Below are positions 57,525 to 64,000 of a DNA stretch of 64,000 bases, piece by piece; positions within the stretch are counted from its first letter, which is position 1; every line of letters starts with the position of its first letter. The position numbers and the translations under genes were made by a program. This stretch comes from CAXXOK01 sp963666755 (GTDB lineage Bacteria; Bacillota; Clostridia; Christensenellales; Aristaeellaceae): positions 124,001 through 188,000 of the forward strand of contig CAXXGW010000009.1 in NCBI GenBank assembly GCA_963666755.2, written 5' to 3'. A model generated the notes under the pieces. The model had not been told where the DNA came from and made no database searches. It saw only the letters and a program-made list of their open reading frames with translations.

Positions 57525-57549
57525 GCCGTCCGCGCGGACGGCGCTCCTT
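57525..57549 (-). promoter_or_regulatory. ribosome binding site plus hairpin before the flavoprotein start
   Basis: AAGGAG (57549-57544) is followed by GCCGTCCGCGCGGACGGC (57542-57525), an 18-base perfect palindrome, and then 12 bases to ATG 57512. Folding the hairpin would bring the site to about 13 bases from the start. Confidence 0.5.
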
Positions 57550-57557
57550 TCCGCTTG

Positions 57558-57586
57558 AGTGTAGCAAAACGGGGCTGTTTTTGCAA
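57558..57586 (-). promoter_or_regulatory. promoter of the flavoprotein gene
   Basis: Minus strand: TTGCAA (57586-57581), 17-bp spacer, TACACT (57563-57558). Confidence 0.7.
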
Positions 57587-57636
57587 CGCCCCGCCTGCAT
57601 TTTCCTGTAAAATCTGGCGCGCGGGCGCGGCGCGGG

Positions 57637-57642
57637 GTATAA
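57637..57642 (+). promoter_or_regulatory. -10 box of the DUF5131 gene
   Basis: Perfect TATAAT 45 bases before the start; no good -35 at 16-18 bp, so it may need help. Confidence 0.45.
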
Positions 57643-57686
57643 TGTGGGCAAGGGGCGCGGCGTGCGCCCCGGGGGGAGGGTGCGGC

Positions 57687-58451
57687 TTGGCGGATTGGAA
57701 CCCCTGGCACGGCTGCGTGAAGTACAGCCCGGGCTGCCAGAACTGTTACGTATACCGGCGCGACGCGCGCTATGAGCTGGACGCCAGCCAGGTGCGCAAA
57801 ACCGCGGCGTTCGATCTGCCTGTGCGCAGGCAGCGCAACGGCGCGTACCGCCTGCAGGGGCCCGAGGAGGTATGCACCTGCTTTACCTCCGATTTTCTGC
57901 TGGATCAGGCAGACGCGTGGCGCCCCGAGGCGTGGCGCATGATCCGCGAGCGCTCCGACCTGCGGTTCTTTTTCATTACCAAGCGCATTGTGCGCTTTGC
58001 GCAGGTGCAGCCCGACGACTGGGGCACAGGGTACGAGAATGTGACCATCGGTGTGACGTGCGAAAACCAGCGCGCTGCCGACGAGCGGCTCCCCGTGTTT
58101 CTAAGCCTGCCGATCCGCCACCGGCTGATTGTGTGCGAACCAATGCTGGAAGCCATCGACCTGCGCCCCTACCTGACCCCGGGCATTGAGCGCGTCGCGG
58201 CGGGCGGCGAAAGCGGCAACGAGGCGCGCCTGATGCGTTACGACTGGGCGCTGGGCCTGCGCAGGCAATGCGAGGCCGCAGGCATGCCCTTCTGGTTCCG
58301 GCAGACGGGCGCGCGGTTTGAAAAGGACGGCCGGGTGTACGCCATCCCTCGGTGGCAGCAGTTTTCACAGGCGGGCAAATCCGCGCTGAGCTGGCCCGGG
58401 CGCAGGGCGGGCGCGCAGGCGGAGGCGACGGTGCCCGGCGCGGAGGGCTAG
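57687..58451 (+). CDS. DUF5131 family protein (phage Gp37/Gp68-like)
   Basis: 254 residues from TTG 57687, after GGGGGGAGGG. ADWNPWHGCVKYSPGCQNCYVYRRD is the family opening, with a CxxxxxxxCxxC cluster-like arrangement; CTCFTSDFLLDQADAWRPEAWRMIRERSDLRFFFITKR, NVTIGVTCENQRAADERLPVFLSLP and AAGGESGNEARLMRYDWA follow. The Cys spacing and the barrel-like strands recall radical-SAM proteins, but activity is not established. The gene converges on the ABC-F gene, sharing four bases at the stops. Confidence 0.85.
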   Translation: MADWNPWHGCVKYSPGCQNCYVYRRDARYELDASQVRKTAAFDLPVRRQRNGAYRLQGPEEVCTCFTSDFLLDQADAWRPEAWRMIRERSDLRFFFITKRIVRFAQVQPDDWGTGYENVTIGVTCENQRAADERLPVFLSLPIRHRLIVCEPMLEAIDLRPYLTPGIERVAAGGESGNEARLMRYDWALGLRRQCEAAGMPFWFRQTGARFEKDGRVYAIPRWQQFSQAGKSALSWPGRRAGAQAEATVPGAEG

Positions 58452-58458
58452 CCCTCCG
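58441..58458. terminator. palindrome across two convergent stop codons
   Basis: CGGAGGGCTAGCCCTCCG is a perfect 18-base palindrome containing TAG of the DUF5131 gene and, on the other strand, TAG of the ABC-F gene. TTT follows on the plus strand only. Confidence 0.5.
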
Positions 58459-60385
58459 TTTCCGCCTCGGCCTCGCGCCAGACAGTTTCGGCGCTTTCCA
58501 GCGCGTCGTACAGGGTTTCCTGCTGGGCCTGCTCCTGCTGGTAGGCCTGCGTAAGGCTGAGCATCAGCGCGGAATCGGCGTAGGTGGCGGGGTCGGCCAG
58601 CTGGGTTTCCAGCTCGCGGATGCGGGTTTCGTTCTGGGTAATAGCCTCTTCGGCGCGGGTTACGGCGGCTTTCAGCTCCCGCAGGCGCGCGCTTTGCTGC
58701 CGGTCGCGCTTGCGCTCGCGCACCAGCGCTGTTTTGGTGGCGCCCTCCGGCGCGTTTTCCGGCGGGGGCGTAGGGCGGTCGCGCTTTTCCAGATAATCGT
58801 CAAAATTGCCGAGGTACTCGGTTACGCCGTCCTCGTTCATCACCATCACGCGGGTGGCGAAACGGTTAATAAAATAGCGGTCGTGGCTGATGGCCAGAAT
58901 CGTGCCCGGGAAATCGGCCAGCGCATCCTCCAGCACTTCGCGGCTGTCCATATCCAGATGGTTGGTAGGTTCGTCCAGCAGCAGCAGGTTATCCTTGCGC
59001 AGCATCAGCTTGGTCAGCGCCACGCGCCCGCGCTCACCGCCGGACAGCGATTCGATTTTGGAAAACACGTCGTCCCCCGAAAACAGGAAAAGCCCCAGCG
59101 CGCCGCGCACACGGCTCTGCTCCATGGTGGGGAAGGCGTTCCAGACCTCATCCAGCACGGTATTGTTGGGATTTAAGTCCTGCTGGTGCTGGTCGTAGTA
59201 GCCCAGATCGGCATTGGCGCCGTAGCGCACGCTGCCGCGATCCGGCGTCAGGCGGCCGGTCAGGATTTTGAACAGCGTGCTTTTGCCTACGCCGTTGGGG
59301 CCGATCAGCGCTACGCGGTCGCCGGTGCGCAGTTTGAAGCTCACATCGCGGAACACCTCGCGCCCCTCAAAGCCTCTGGCCAGCCCCTTGACCTCCAGCG
59401 CCTCCTCGCCCATGCGGCGGCGCACATCAAACTGGAAGCGCACCTGGTTTTCCTCCATGGGGCGCTCCAGTCGCTCCAGCTTATCCAGCCGCTTCTGGCG
59501 GCTCTCGGCGGCGCGGATGCTCTTTTCCCGGTTAAAGCTGCGGTAGCGCTCGATAATCGCCTGCTCCCGCTCGATTTCTTTCTGTTGCAGGTGGAAGGCC
59601 TTCATGCGCGCCTCAAAATCCGCGGTGCGCTTTTTCATGTACTCGGTGTAGTTGCCGGTAAATTTGTTTATGCGGCCGCCCAGCATTTCCCCCATGGTGG
59701 TGCACACGTGGTCCAGAAAATACCGGTCGTGGCTGATCAGCAGCAGCGTGCCCTTATAATCGGTCAGGTAGCCCTGCAGCCACTCGATGGCTTCCAGGTC
59801 CAGGTGGTTGGTCGGCTCGTCCATCAGCAGCACATCGGGCTTTTGCAGCAGGAGCTTGGCCAGCGAAAGCCGGGTGCGCTCGCCGCCGCTCAGGGTGCCC
59901 ACCGTGCGCTCGAACATCGGCCTGCCGATGCCCAGACCGCAGAGCACGCCCACGGTTTCGCCCTCGTAGGCGTAACCCTCCATGCGGGCGTACTGCTCCG
60001 TCAGCCTCTGGTACTCCGCGGACAGGCGCAGCGCGGCCTCCGCGTCGCCGCTGTGGCGGGCAAGCTCCTCTTCCAGCTGGCGCAGGCGCTGCTCCACGGC
60101 GATCACAGCCTCGAACACGCGCATCATCGCGCCCCAGACGGTATCGGTCAGGGCAATATCGTCGGTCTGGGCCAGATAGCCGATGCGCAGCTCGCGGTTG
60201 CGGTGGATCTGCCCGCCGTCGGGCTGCATCTGGCCGGTCATCAGGCGCATAAGGGTGGTCTTGCCGCAGCCGTTCACCCCCACGAGGCCCATCTTTTCGC
60301 CCTTCTGTAAACTGAACGTCACGTCGCGCAGCACGGTGTGCGCGCCGAAACCTTTTTCCAAATTCTGTACCGAGATCAGTATCAT
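58448..60385 (-). CDS. ABC-F ATPase (translation-factor type, YdiF/Uup-like)
   Basis: Soluble tandem ABC ATPase; ABC-F proteins bind the ribosomal E site and aid stalled or drug-bound ribosomes. 645 residues from ATG 60385. Domain 1: Walker A GVNGCGKTT, signature LSGGERTRLSLAKLLL, Walker B LLMDEPTNHLDL. A P-site-tip-like linker of about 80 residues (MKAFHLQQKEIEREQAIIERYRSFNREKS). Domain 2: GPNGVGKST, LSGGERGRVALTKLML, LLLDEPTNHLDM. The C-terminal 110 residues form a charged coiled coil (ARLRELKAAVTRAEEAITQNETRIRELE). Start overlaps the DUF6483 stop, so coupled. Confidence 0.95.
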   Translation of the reverse strand: MILISVQNLEKGFGAHTVLRDVTFSLQKGEKMGLVGVNGCGKTTLMRLMTGQMQPDGGQIHRNRELRIGYLAQTDDIALTDTVWGAMMRVFEAVIAVEQRLRQLEEELARHSGDAEAALRLSAEYQRLTEQYARMEGYAYEGETVGVLCGLGIGRPMFERTVGTLSGGERTRLSLAKLLLQKPDVLLMDEPTNHLDLEAIEWLQGYLTDYKGTLLLISHDRYFLDHVCTTMGEMLGGRINKFTGNYTEYMKKRTADFEARMKAFHLQQKEIEREQAIIERYRSFNREKSIRAAESRQKRLDKLERLERPMEENQVRFQFDVRRRMGEEALEVKGLARGFEGREVFRDVSFKLRTGDRVALIGPNGVGKSTLFKILTGRLTPDRGSVRYGANADLGYYDQHQQDLNPNNTVLDEVWNAFPTMEQSRVRGALGLFLFSGDDVFSKIESLSGGERGRVALTKLMLRKDNLLLLDEPTNHLDMDSREVLEDALADFPGTILAISHDRYFINRFATRVMVMNEDGVTEYLGNFDDYLEKRDRPTPPPENAPEGATKTALVRERKRDRQQSARLRELKAAVTRAEEAITQNETRIRELETQLADPATYADSALMLSLTQAYQQEQAQQETLYDALESAETVWREAEAETEG

Positions 60386-61032
60386 TCCGGATTCTCCTGT
60401 TCCTGCGGTGTGGATTCGATTTCCAATTCGCGGGCGGAGGCGCGCAGCTCCGCCGCGTCCATGCGGCTGCGCGCCAGCACCATGGCCGGGGCGTGGGCGG
60501 CGCGGCGCAGCATCGCGGCGGCCTCGGCGCGGTCGGCATCCCGTTGGGCGCCCTGCTCCCGCGCAAGCGCCTGAAACAGCGCGTCTTCCATTTCGTCATA
60601 ACGCTCGGCCATGGCAAAAAACCGCGCGCAGTCCATCAGCTCCGCGGCGGAAAGCCAGGGCAGCAGCTCGGCCTTGAGGTGGATCAGCCGCTCGGCGCGC
60701 AGCTCGCACAGCTGGCTTTCGGGGTACAGCGAGGCGAGCAGCCCCAGCGCGCGCAGGCGCAAAGCTGTTTGCTCGTCGTCAGGCAGAGTCAGCGCCTGCG
60801 CCTTACCCAGAAGCAGCTCCGCAAGCACCAGCCGGGGCAGGGGCGCCAGCAGCGTGCGCAGGCTTTCCGGGGCGAGCGCCTCGGCCGCCTCCAGCGGCAT
60901 GCCGCAAAATTCGCGGCAGGTTTCGTCCAGCATCCGGCCGCGGGCGCGGTCATCCACGCGCTCCGCCAAACGCCGCATCAGATCCCCCAGCATGTGGATC
61001 AGCCGGAGGATGTAATCCCGCTGATAATCCAT
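60382..61032 (-). CDS. DUF6483 family protein
   Basis: 216 residues from ATG 61032 after GGGAGG. MDYQRDYILRLIHMLGDLMRRL at the start is the opening I know from DUF6483 proteins of Clostridia; the rest is all-alpha with TPR-like pairs (EQTALRLRALGLLASLYPESQLCELRAERLIHLKAELL, FFAMAERYDEMEDALFQALAREQ). No signal or membrane segment. Coupled by an ATGA overlap to the ABC-F gene. Function unknown. An extended -10 (TGGTATACT, 61071-61063) lies 31 bases upstream. Confidence 0.75.
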   Translation of the reverse strand: MDYQRDYILRLIHMLGDLMRRLAERVDDRARGRMLDETCREFCGMPLEAAEALAPESLRTLLAPLPRLVLAELLLGKAQALTLPDDEQTALRLRALGLLASLYPESQLCELRAERLIHLKAELLPWLSAAELMDCARFFAMAERYDEMEDALFQALAREQGAQRDADRAEAAAMLRRAAHAPAMVLARSRMDAAELRASARELEIESTPQEQENPE

Positions 61033-61062
61033 AAGCCCTCCCGCAGTGGACGCATCCCAACC

Positions 61063-61071
61063 AGTATACCA
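61063..61071 (-). promoter_or_regulatory. extended -10 promoter of the DUF6483-ABC-F pair
   Basis: Minus strand TGGTATACT with no clear -35, the usual sign of an extended -10 promoter. Confidence 0.5.
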
Positions 61072-61216
61072 TACCCGGCGCGTTTGCGCACCCCCCGGCC
61101 GCGCACGGGCCGCGCCGCGCCCGCGCACCTGCAAATTTTGCGGCAAAGGCTATACAGCGCGCGGCTTTTCCTGTAAAATGAAGGTTGGATTATCGGGGTA
61201 AGGGGGAGGATGCGGC

Positions 61217-62401
61217 ATGAAACGCGCATTTCTGGCGCTATGGCTGGCCCTGTGCCTGCTGGCGCCGACGGCGCTGGCCGACGAGGCGGGCGTGCTGACC
61301 GAAACAGAGCTGAACACGTGGCTGCAAACGCTGCTGCGCAGCACCCTGAACGTGCAGCCCCTGAACGCGCCCGTGGGCGAGGATGCCCTGACCCAGGACG
61401 GATACGCCTTTTTATACGAAAGCGCAACCCTGTATTACAATAAACCGGTGCTGGACGCGCAGAGCGTGCTCAACGCCGTGGCGGTAACGGGCGAATCGCT
61501 GGACATGCCGCGCGGCGTGCGGCTGGGCGCACCCGCCTCGATGCTGCTGAGCGCCTATGCCTGGCAGAACCCGACGCTGGCCGGGGATGAATCCTTTGCC
61601 CCGCTGTACACCCTCGACCGCCTGCCGCAGGCTGCCTACTGGGGGCTGGCGCAGCGCTCGGGCGATGCGCTGCAAAGCGTGCAGTGCGCCATCCACGCCA
61701 GCATGGGGAACGACCGCTACACTGACGCGGGCGTGCTTTACACCGTGCAGGACGATGTGGTGAGCGCCATCCGCATTTACGGGCTGAGCGCCTCGACCGA
61801 TGCGGCCTCCGTGCGCGCCAACCTGACGGCCGTAACCAGCGGCAGCGGCAAACCGTCGACCGCCCCGGCGCAGGGCGTGACCGACCGCAGTGACGCCCAG
61901 CCCTTCGGCAAGGACGATCTGCGCTTCGGCAGGCTCGATTTCCTGACCCTGACGGAAAAGGGCGCGGCTGTGCTCTTTGGCGAAACGACGGACGAAACCT
62001 GGGCGCAGGACGCGGGCGGCCAGTGGCTGCACACGCTTACCTATGCGGGCGCGTCGCTGCTGTTTGCGCTGGACGCAAACCGCGAAAACCCGACGCTGGA
62101 ATCCCTGACACTGACGGGCGAAGCGCTGGTCGGCCCGCGCGGGCTGGCGGCGGGCACGCCTCTGGCTGCCGCGATGGCGCTGTTCCGCAGCGAGGGCAGC
62201 GGCGCGGTGGCCGACGGCGCAGCTCTGCTCTACGGCGATGGAGAAACCCTGCCCTTCGGCACGCTGGAACGCACCGGCAACGACGCGACGCTGCGCTATG
62301 CGGCCGCGATTCCCGGTGCGGACGGAACCGCGCGCACCGTGGCGCTGCACCTGACTTTCGTAAACGGCCTGCTGGCCGAGCTGACGCTCTATACGCTCTA
62401 A
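61217..62401 (+). CDS. uncharacterised exported protein, 394 residues
   Basis: Not recognised. Start ATG 61217 after AAGGGGGAGG. Signal peptide MKRAFLALWLALCLLAPTALA without lipobox. The body has two related halves: VLNAVAVTGESLDMPRGVRLGAPASMLLSAY and LESLTLTGEALVGPRGLAAGTPLAAAMALF share the pattern gene-internal duplication SLxLTGExLxxPRGLxxGxPxxxxLxxF, each preceded by a strand-rich part with a Gly-Asp/Glu-Trp element. Residues 200-215 form a Ser/Gly/Pro linker. Possibly a surface or extracellular lectin-like protein; no function can be given. A TAAAAT box at 61174-61179 may be its -10. The next gene follows after 28 bases. Confidence 0.75.
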   Translation: MKRAFLALWLALCLLAPTALADEAGVLTETELNTWLQTLLRSTLNVQPLNAPVGEDALTQDGYAFLYESATLYYNKPVLDAQSVLNAVAVTGESLDMPRGVRLGAPASMLLSAYAWQNPTLAGDESFAPLYTLDRLPQAAYWGLAQRSGDALQSVQCAIHASMGNDRYTDAGVLYTVQDDVVSAIRIYGLSASTDAASVRANLTAVTSGSGKPSTAPAQGVTDRSDAQPFGKDDLRFGRLDFLTLTEKGAAVLFGETTDETWAQDAGGQWLHTLTYAGASLLFALDANRENPTLESLTLTGEALVGPRGLAAGTPLAAAMALFRSEGSGAVADGAALLYGDGETLPFGTLERTGNDATLRYAAAIPGADGTARTVALHLTFVNGLLAELTLYTL

Positions 62402-62429
62402 TAGAAGGACACCCTTGGAGGGATCGCCG

Positions 62430-64000
62430 ATGAAGATTGACCTGACCTGCCCGGTGGAACTGTGGCAGTACACTACCCCTACGGAGAGCAACCCCGTGTG
62501 TACGTTCATGCTCAACAACCTGAGCGACAAGGTGGTCACCTCGGTGCAGACCACGCTGGTCTGTTATGGCGCCGGGGAGCAGCTGCTGTTCCGGCAGGTG
62601 GAGCGCGTGCAGGGCCTGAACGCCGGGGCGGGCGAGCGTTTCAGCCTGACGATTGCCCCTTCGCAATGGGAGGCCGTAACCACCGTCGATCTGGTGATCG
62701 AGAAAGTCTGGTTTGACGACGCGACCATCTGGCGGCGCGGCAGCGTGGCGCTGACCGAGTACGAGAGCAACGCCCTGCCCGCGGGCCGCAGGCTGGATCA
62801 GCTGCGCTTTGTCGCCGGGCCGGACGCGGTGGGCTACCCGGAGTGGCAGCGGCGCGTGTGGGTTTGCGTGTGCGGCCGTGCCAATGATTTGCACAACGAC
62901 CGCTGCTGCCGCTGCGAGCGACGGCGCGATACAGTGTTTGCCACCTGTTCCCGCGAAAACGTGGAGCAGCTGATCGCCGTGCATGAGCAGAAGCTGCACG
63001 ACGCGGCCCGCGCCGCGCGGGAGGATGCCAGCCGCCTGACGGAGGAGCGCGAGCGGGAGCGGCTCGCGCAGGATAAACACCGCCGCATGCTGCGCCGGTT
63101 GGCAATCGCCGCCGCGTGTCTGGTCGTGCTGCTGGCGACGGGGCTGCTGTGGGGCCTGCCCGCGCTGCGCTACGCGCAGGCGAGTTCACTGCTGGGCAGC
63201 GGCCAATACGAGCAAGCGCGCACGGCGCTGAAAGCCCTGCAGGGCTACGGCAACACTGCAACGCTGCTTCAGGAATGCGATTATCGGCAGGCGACCGATC
63301 TGGCTGCCTCTGCCGCTGATGCCGATCTGGCCCGTGCCGTGACCCTGTTTGAGGGGCTGGGGGCGTATCAAGACAGCGCCGCGCAGGCGCAGGCCGCGCG
63401 CTACCGTGCCGGTACGCTCGCGCTGGATGCGGGCCGCTATGATGCCGCCGCCGCCGACTTCCAGTCGCTGGGGGATTACTCCGACAGCCGCGACCAGTTC
63501 CGCGAGGCGCAGTACCGTCAGGCGGACAGCATGGCGCAAAACGAAAGCTACGTGGCCGCCCGCATCCTGTTTGCGGATTTGGGCGATTACCGCGACGCGG
63601 CAGCCCGCAAGGCGGAGTGCAGCTATGCGCTGGGCGCGGCGGCGCTGGCCTCCGGCGATTATGAAACAGCTGTGCAGCAGCTTTCCGACGCGGGTCAGGC
63701 GCAGGATGCGCCGGAGCTTTACAAGCAGGCGAGCTACCTGCTGGCCGAGCAGTGCCGCCTGAACGGCGATTTTGAGCGCGCGGGCAAGCTGTACCAGCAG
63801 GCGGGCGATTACAGCGACGCTAAAATCCGCGCCAACGGCAGCCTGTACGAGCTGGCGCGCGAGCGGATGCAGGCGGGCGATTACGCCAAGGCCGCGGAGC
63901 TGTTCCAGAGCGTAGTGCCCTATCTGGACAGCGAAACGCAGGGCTGGGAGTGCGTCTACCAGCAGGCGCTGGCCGCCGTGAATACCGGCGACGACGATAC
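62430..64000 (+). CDS. zinc-ribbon, membrane-anchored TPR-like protein (runs off the window)
   Basis: Open from ATG 62430 (after GGAGGGATCG) to base 64000, 523 codons so far, no stop. Residues 1-130 form a beta domain (VELWQYTTPTESNPVC...). A zinc ribbon VCVCGRANDLHNDRCCRCERR follows near residues 147-168, then a charged helix (LHDAARAAREDASRLTEERERERLAQDKH), a membrane helix (LAIAAACLVVLLATGLLWGL, about 221-240), and a long array of TPR-like repeats built on ALxxGDYxDAxxxxxxxxY (GDYSDSRDQF, GDYRDAAARKAECSY, GDYSDAKIRANGSLYELA). The repeats would be outside the membrane. Follows the exported 394-residue protein, probably in one operon. Confidence 0.8.
   Translation, partial: MKIDLTCPVELWQYTTPTESNPVCTFMLNNLSDKVVTSVQTTLVCYGAGEQLLFRQVERVQGLNAGAGERFSLTIAPSQWEAVTTVDLVIEKVWFDDATIWRRGSVALTEYESNALPAGRRLDQLRFVAGPDAVGYPEWQRRVWVCVCGRANDLHNDRCCRCERRRDTVFATCSRENVEQLIAVHEQKLHDAARAAREDASRLTEERERERLAQDKHRRMLRRLAIAAACLVVLLATGLLWGLPALRYAQASSLLGSGQYEQARTALKALQGYGNTATLLQECDYRQATDLAASAADADLARAVTLFEGLGAYQDSAAQAQAARYRAGTLALDAGRYDAAAADFQSLGDYSDSRDQFREAQYRQADSMAQNESYVAARILFADLGDYRDAAARKAECSYALGAAALASGDYETAVQQLSDAGQAQDAPELYKQASYLLAEQCRLNGDFERAGKLYQQAGDYSDAKIRANGSLYELARERMQAGDYAKAAELFQSVVPYLDSETQGWECVYQQALAAVNTGDDD

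Overview
The window is a G+C-rich (by eye about 60-65 %) chromosomal stretch from an anaerobic member of the Clostridia (Bacillota). Pointers are a Met T-box in front of metG, a clostridial AbrB with two CxxC pairs, DUF3842, DUF6483, DUF5131 and C_GCAxxG_C_C proteins, an Mrp ATPase, a FeoB-associated Cys-rich peptide and an NrdG activase. Several exported proteins have a signal peptide without a lipobox Cys, a habit I associate with Christensenellales-like lineages; the exact clade is not provable here. Promoters are mostly near-consensus sigma-A boxes (TTGAAA or TTGACA, 17 bp, TATACT or TATAAT).

Layout. 1-5.7 kb: end of an OGG-type glycosylase, then a four-gene BMP-family nucleoside-type importer (binding protein, double ATPase, two permeases). 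5.7-6.4 kb: a 154-bp structured repeat in two copies. 6.4-11.1 kb: an RluA-type pseudouridine synthase (minus), then an ECF S component behind a structured leader, a kinase with an unknown N-terminal domain, DUF3842, Mrp ATPase and a redox-type C_GCAxxG protein. 11.2-15.3 kb: three 167-bp repeats, a solute-binding protein, a divergent YesM-like histidine kinase and a receiver-only response regulator. 15.4-22.6 kb: glmM and murG (minus), apgM, an unknown membrane protein, a HAD phosphatase and a COG2509 FAD enzyme. 22.7-27.6 kb: an unrecognised four-gene operon with a Syd/SUKH-like protein, a Glu/Pro-rich protein and a VirD4/TraD-type ATPase but no conjugation genes. 27.7-36.5 kb: deoC, two more 167-bp repeats, rplM-rpsI, thiN, a UGT-type glycosyltransferase, feoA-feoB-FeoB-associated peptide-nrdG and ansA.

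36.5-49 kb: two large 3'-end repeats, then an OmpR-type two-component pair (minus) divergent from a seven-gene MacB-type export operon with four membrane-fusion adaptors in two paralogous pairs and a 1019-residue exported protein. The shared promoter region carries a symmetric array of 11-bp-spaced CTGAAA boxes placed equally in front of both -10 boxes, so the response regulator probably drives both transcripts. 49.5-53.2 kb: AbrB, T-box, metG, tatD. 53.2-53.9 kb: an AT-rich island with a 25-residue hydrophobic peptide that looks like a type I toxin. 54-64 kb: rpmB, two exported proteins of unknown role, a thioredoxin-reductase-like flavoprotein with a degenerate pyridine-nucleotide motif, DUF5131, an ABC-F ATPase with DUF6483, an exported protein and a zinc-ribbon/TPR-like membrane protein that runs off the end.

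Two dispersed repeat families (167 bp and about 230 bp) share a core module of about 60 bp. Most copies sit within about 20 bases after a stop codon and in the orientation of that gene, so they look like mobile 3'-UTR modules. The strongest leads for something undescribed are these repeats, the VirD4-like operon and the AT-rich island.
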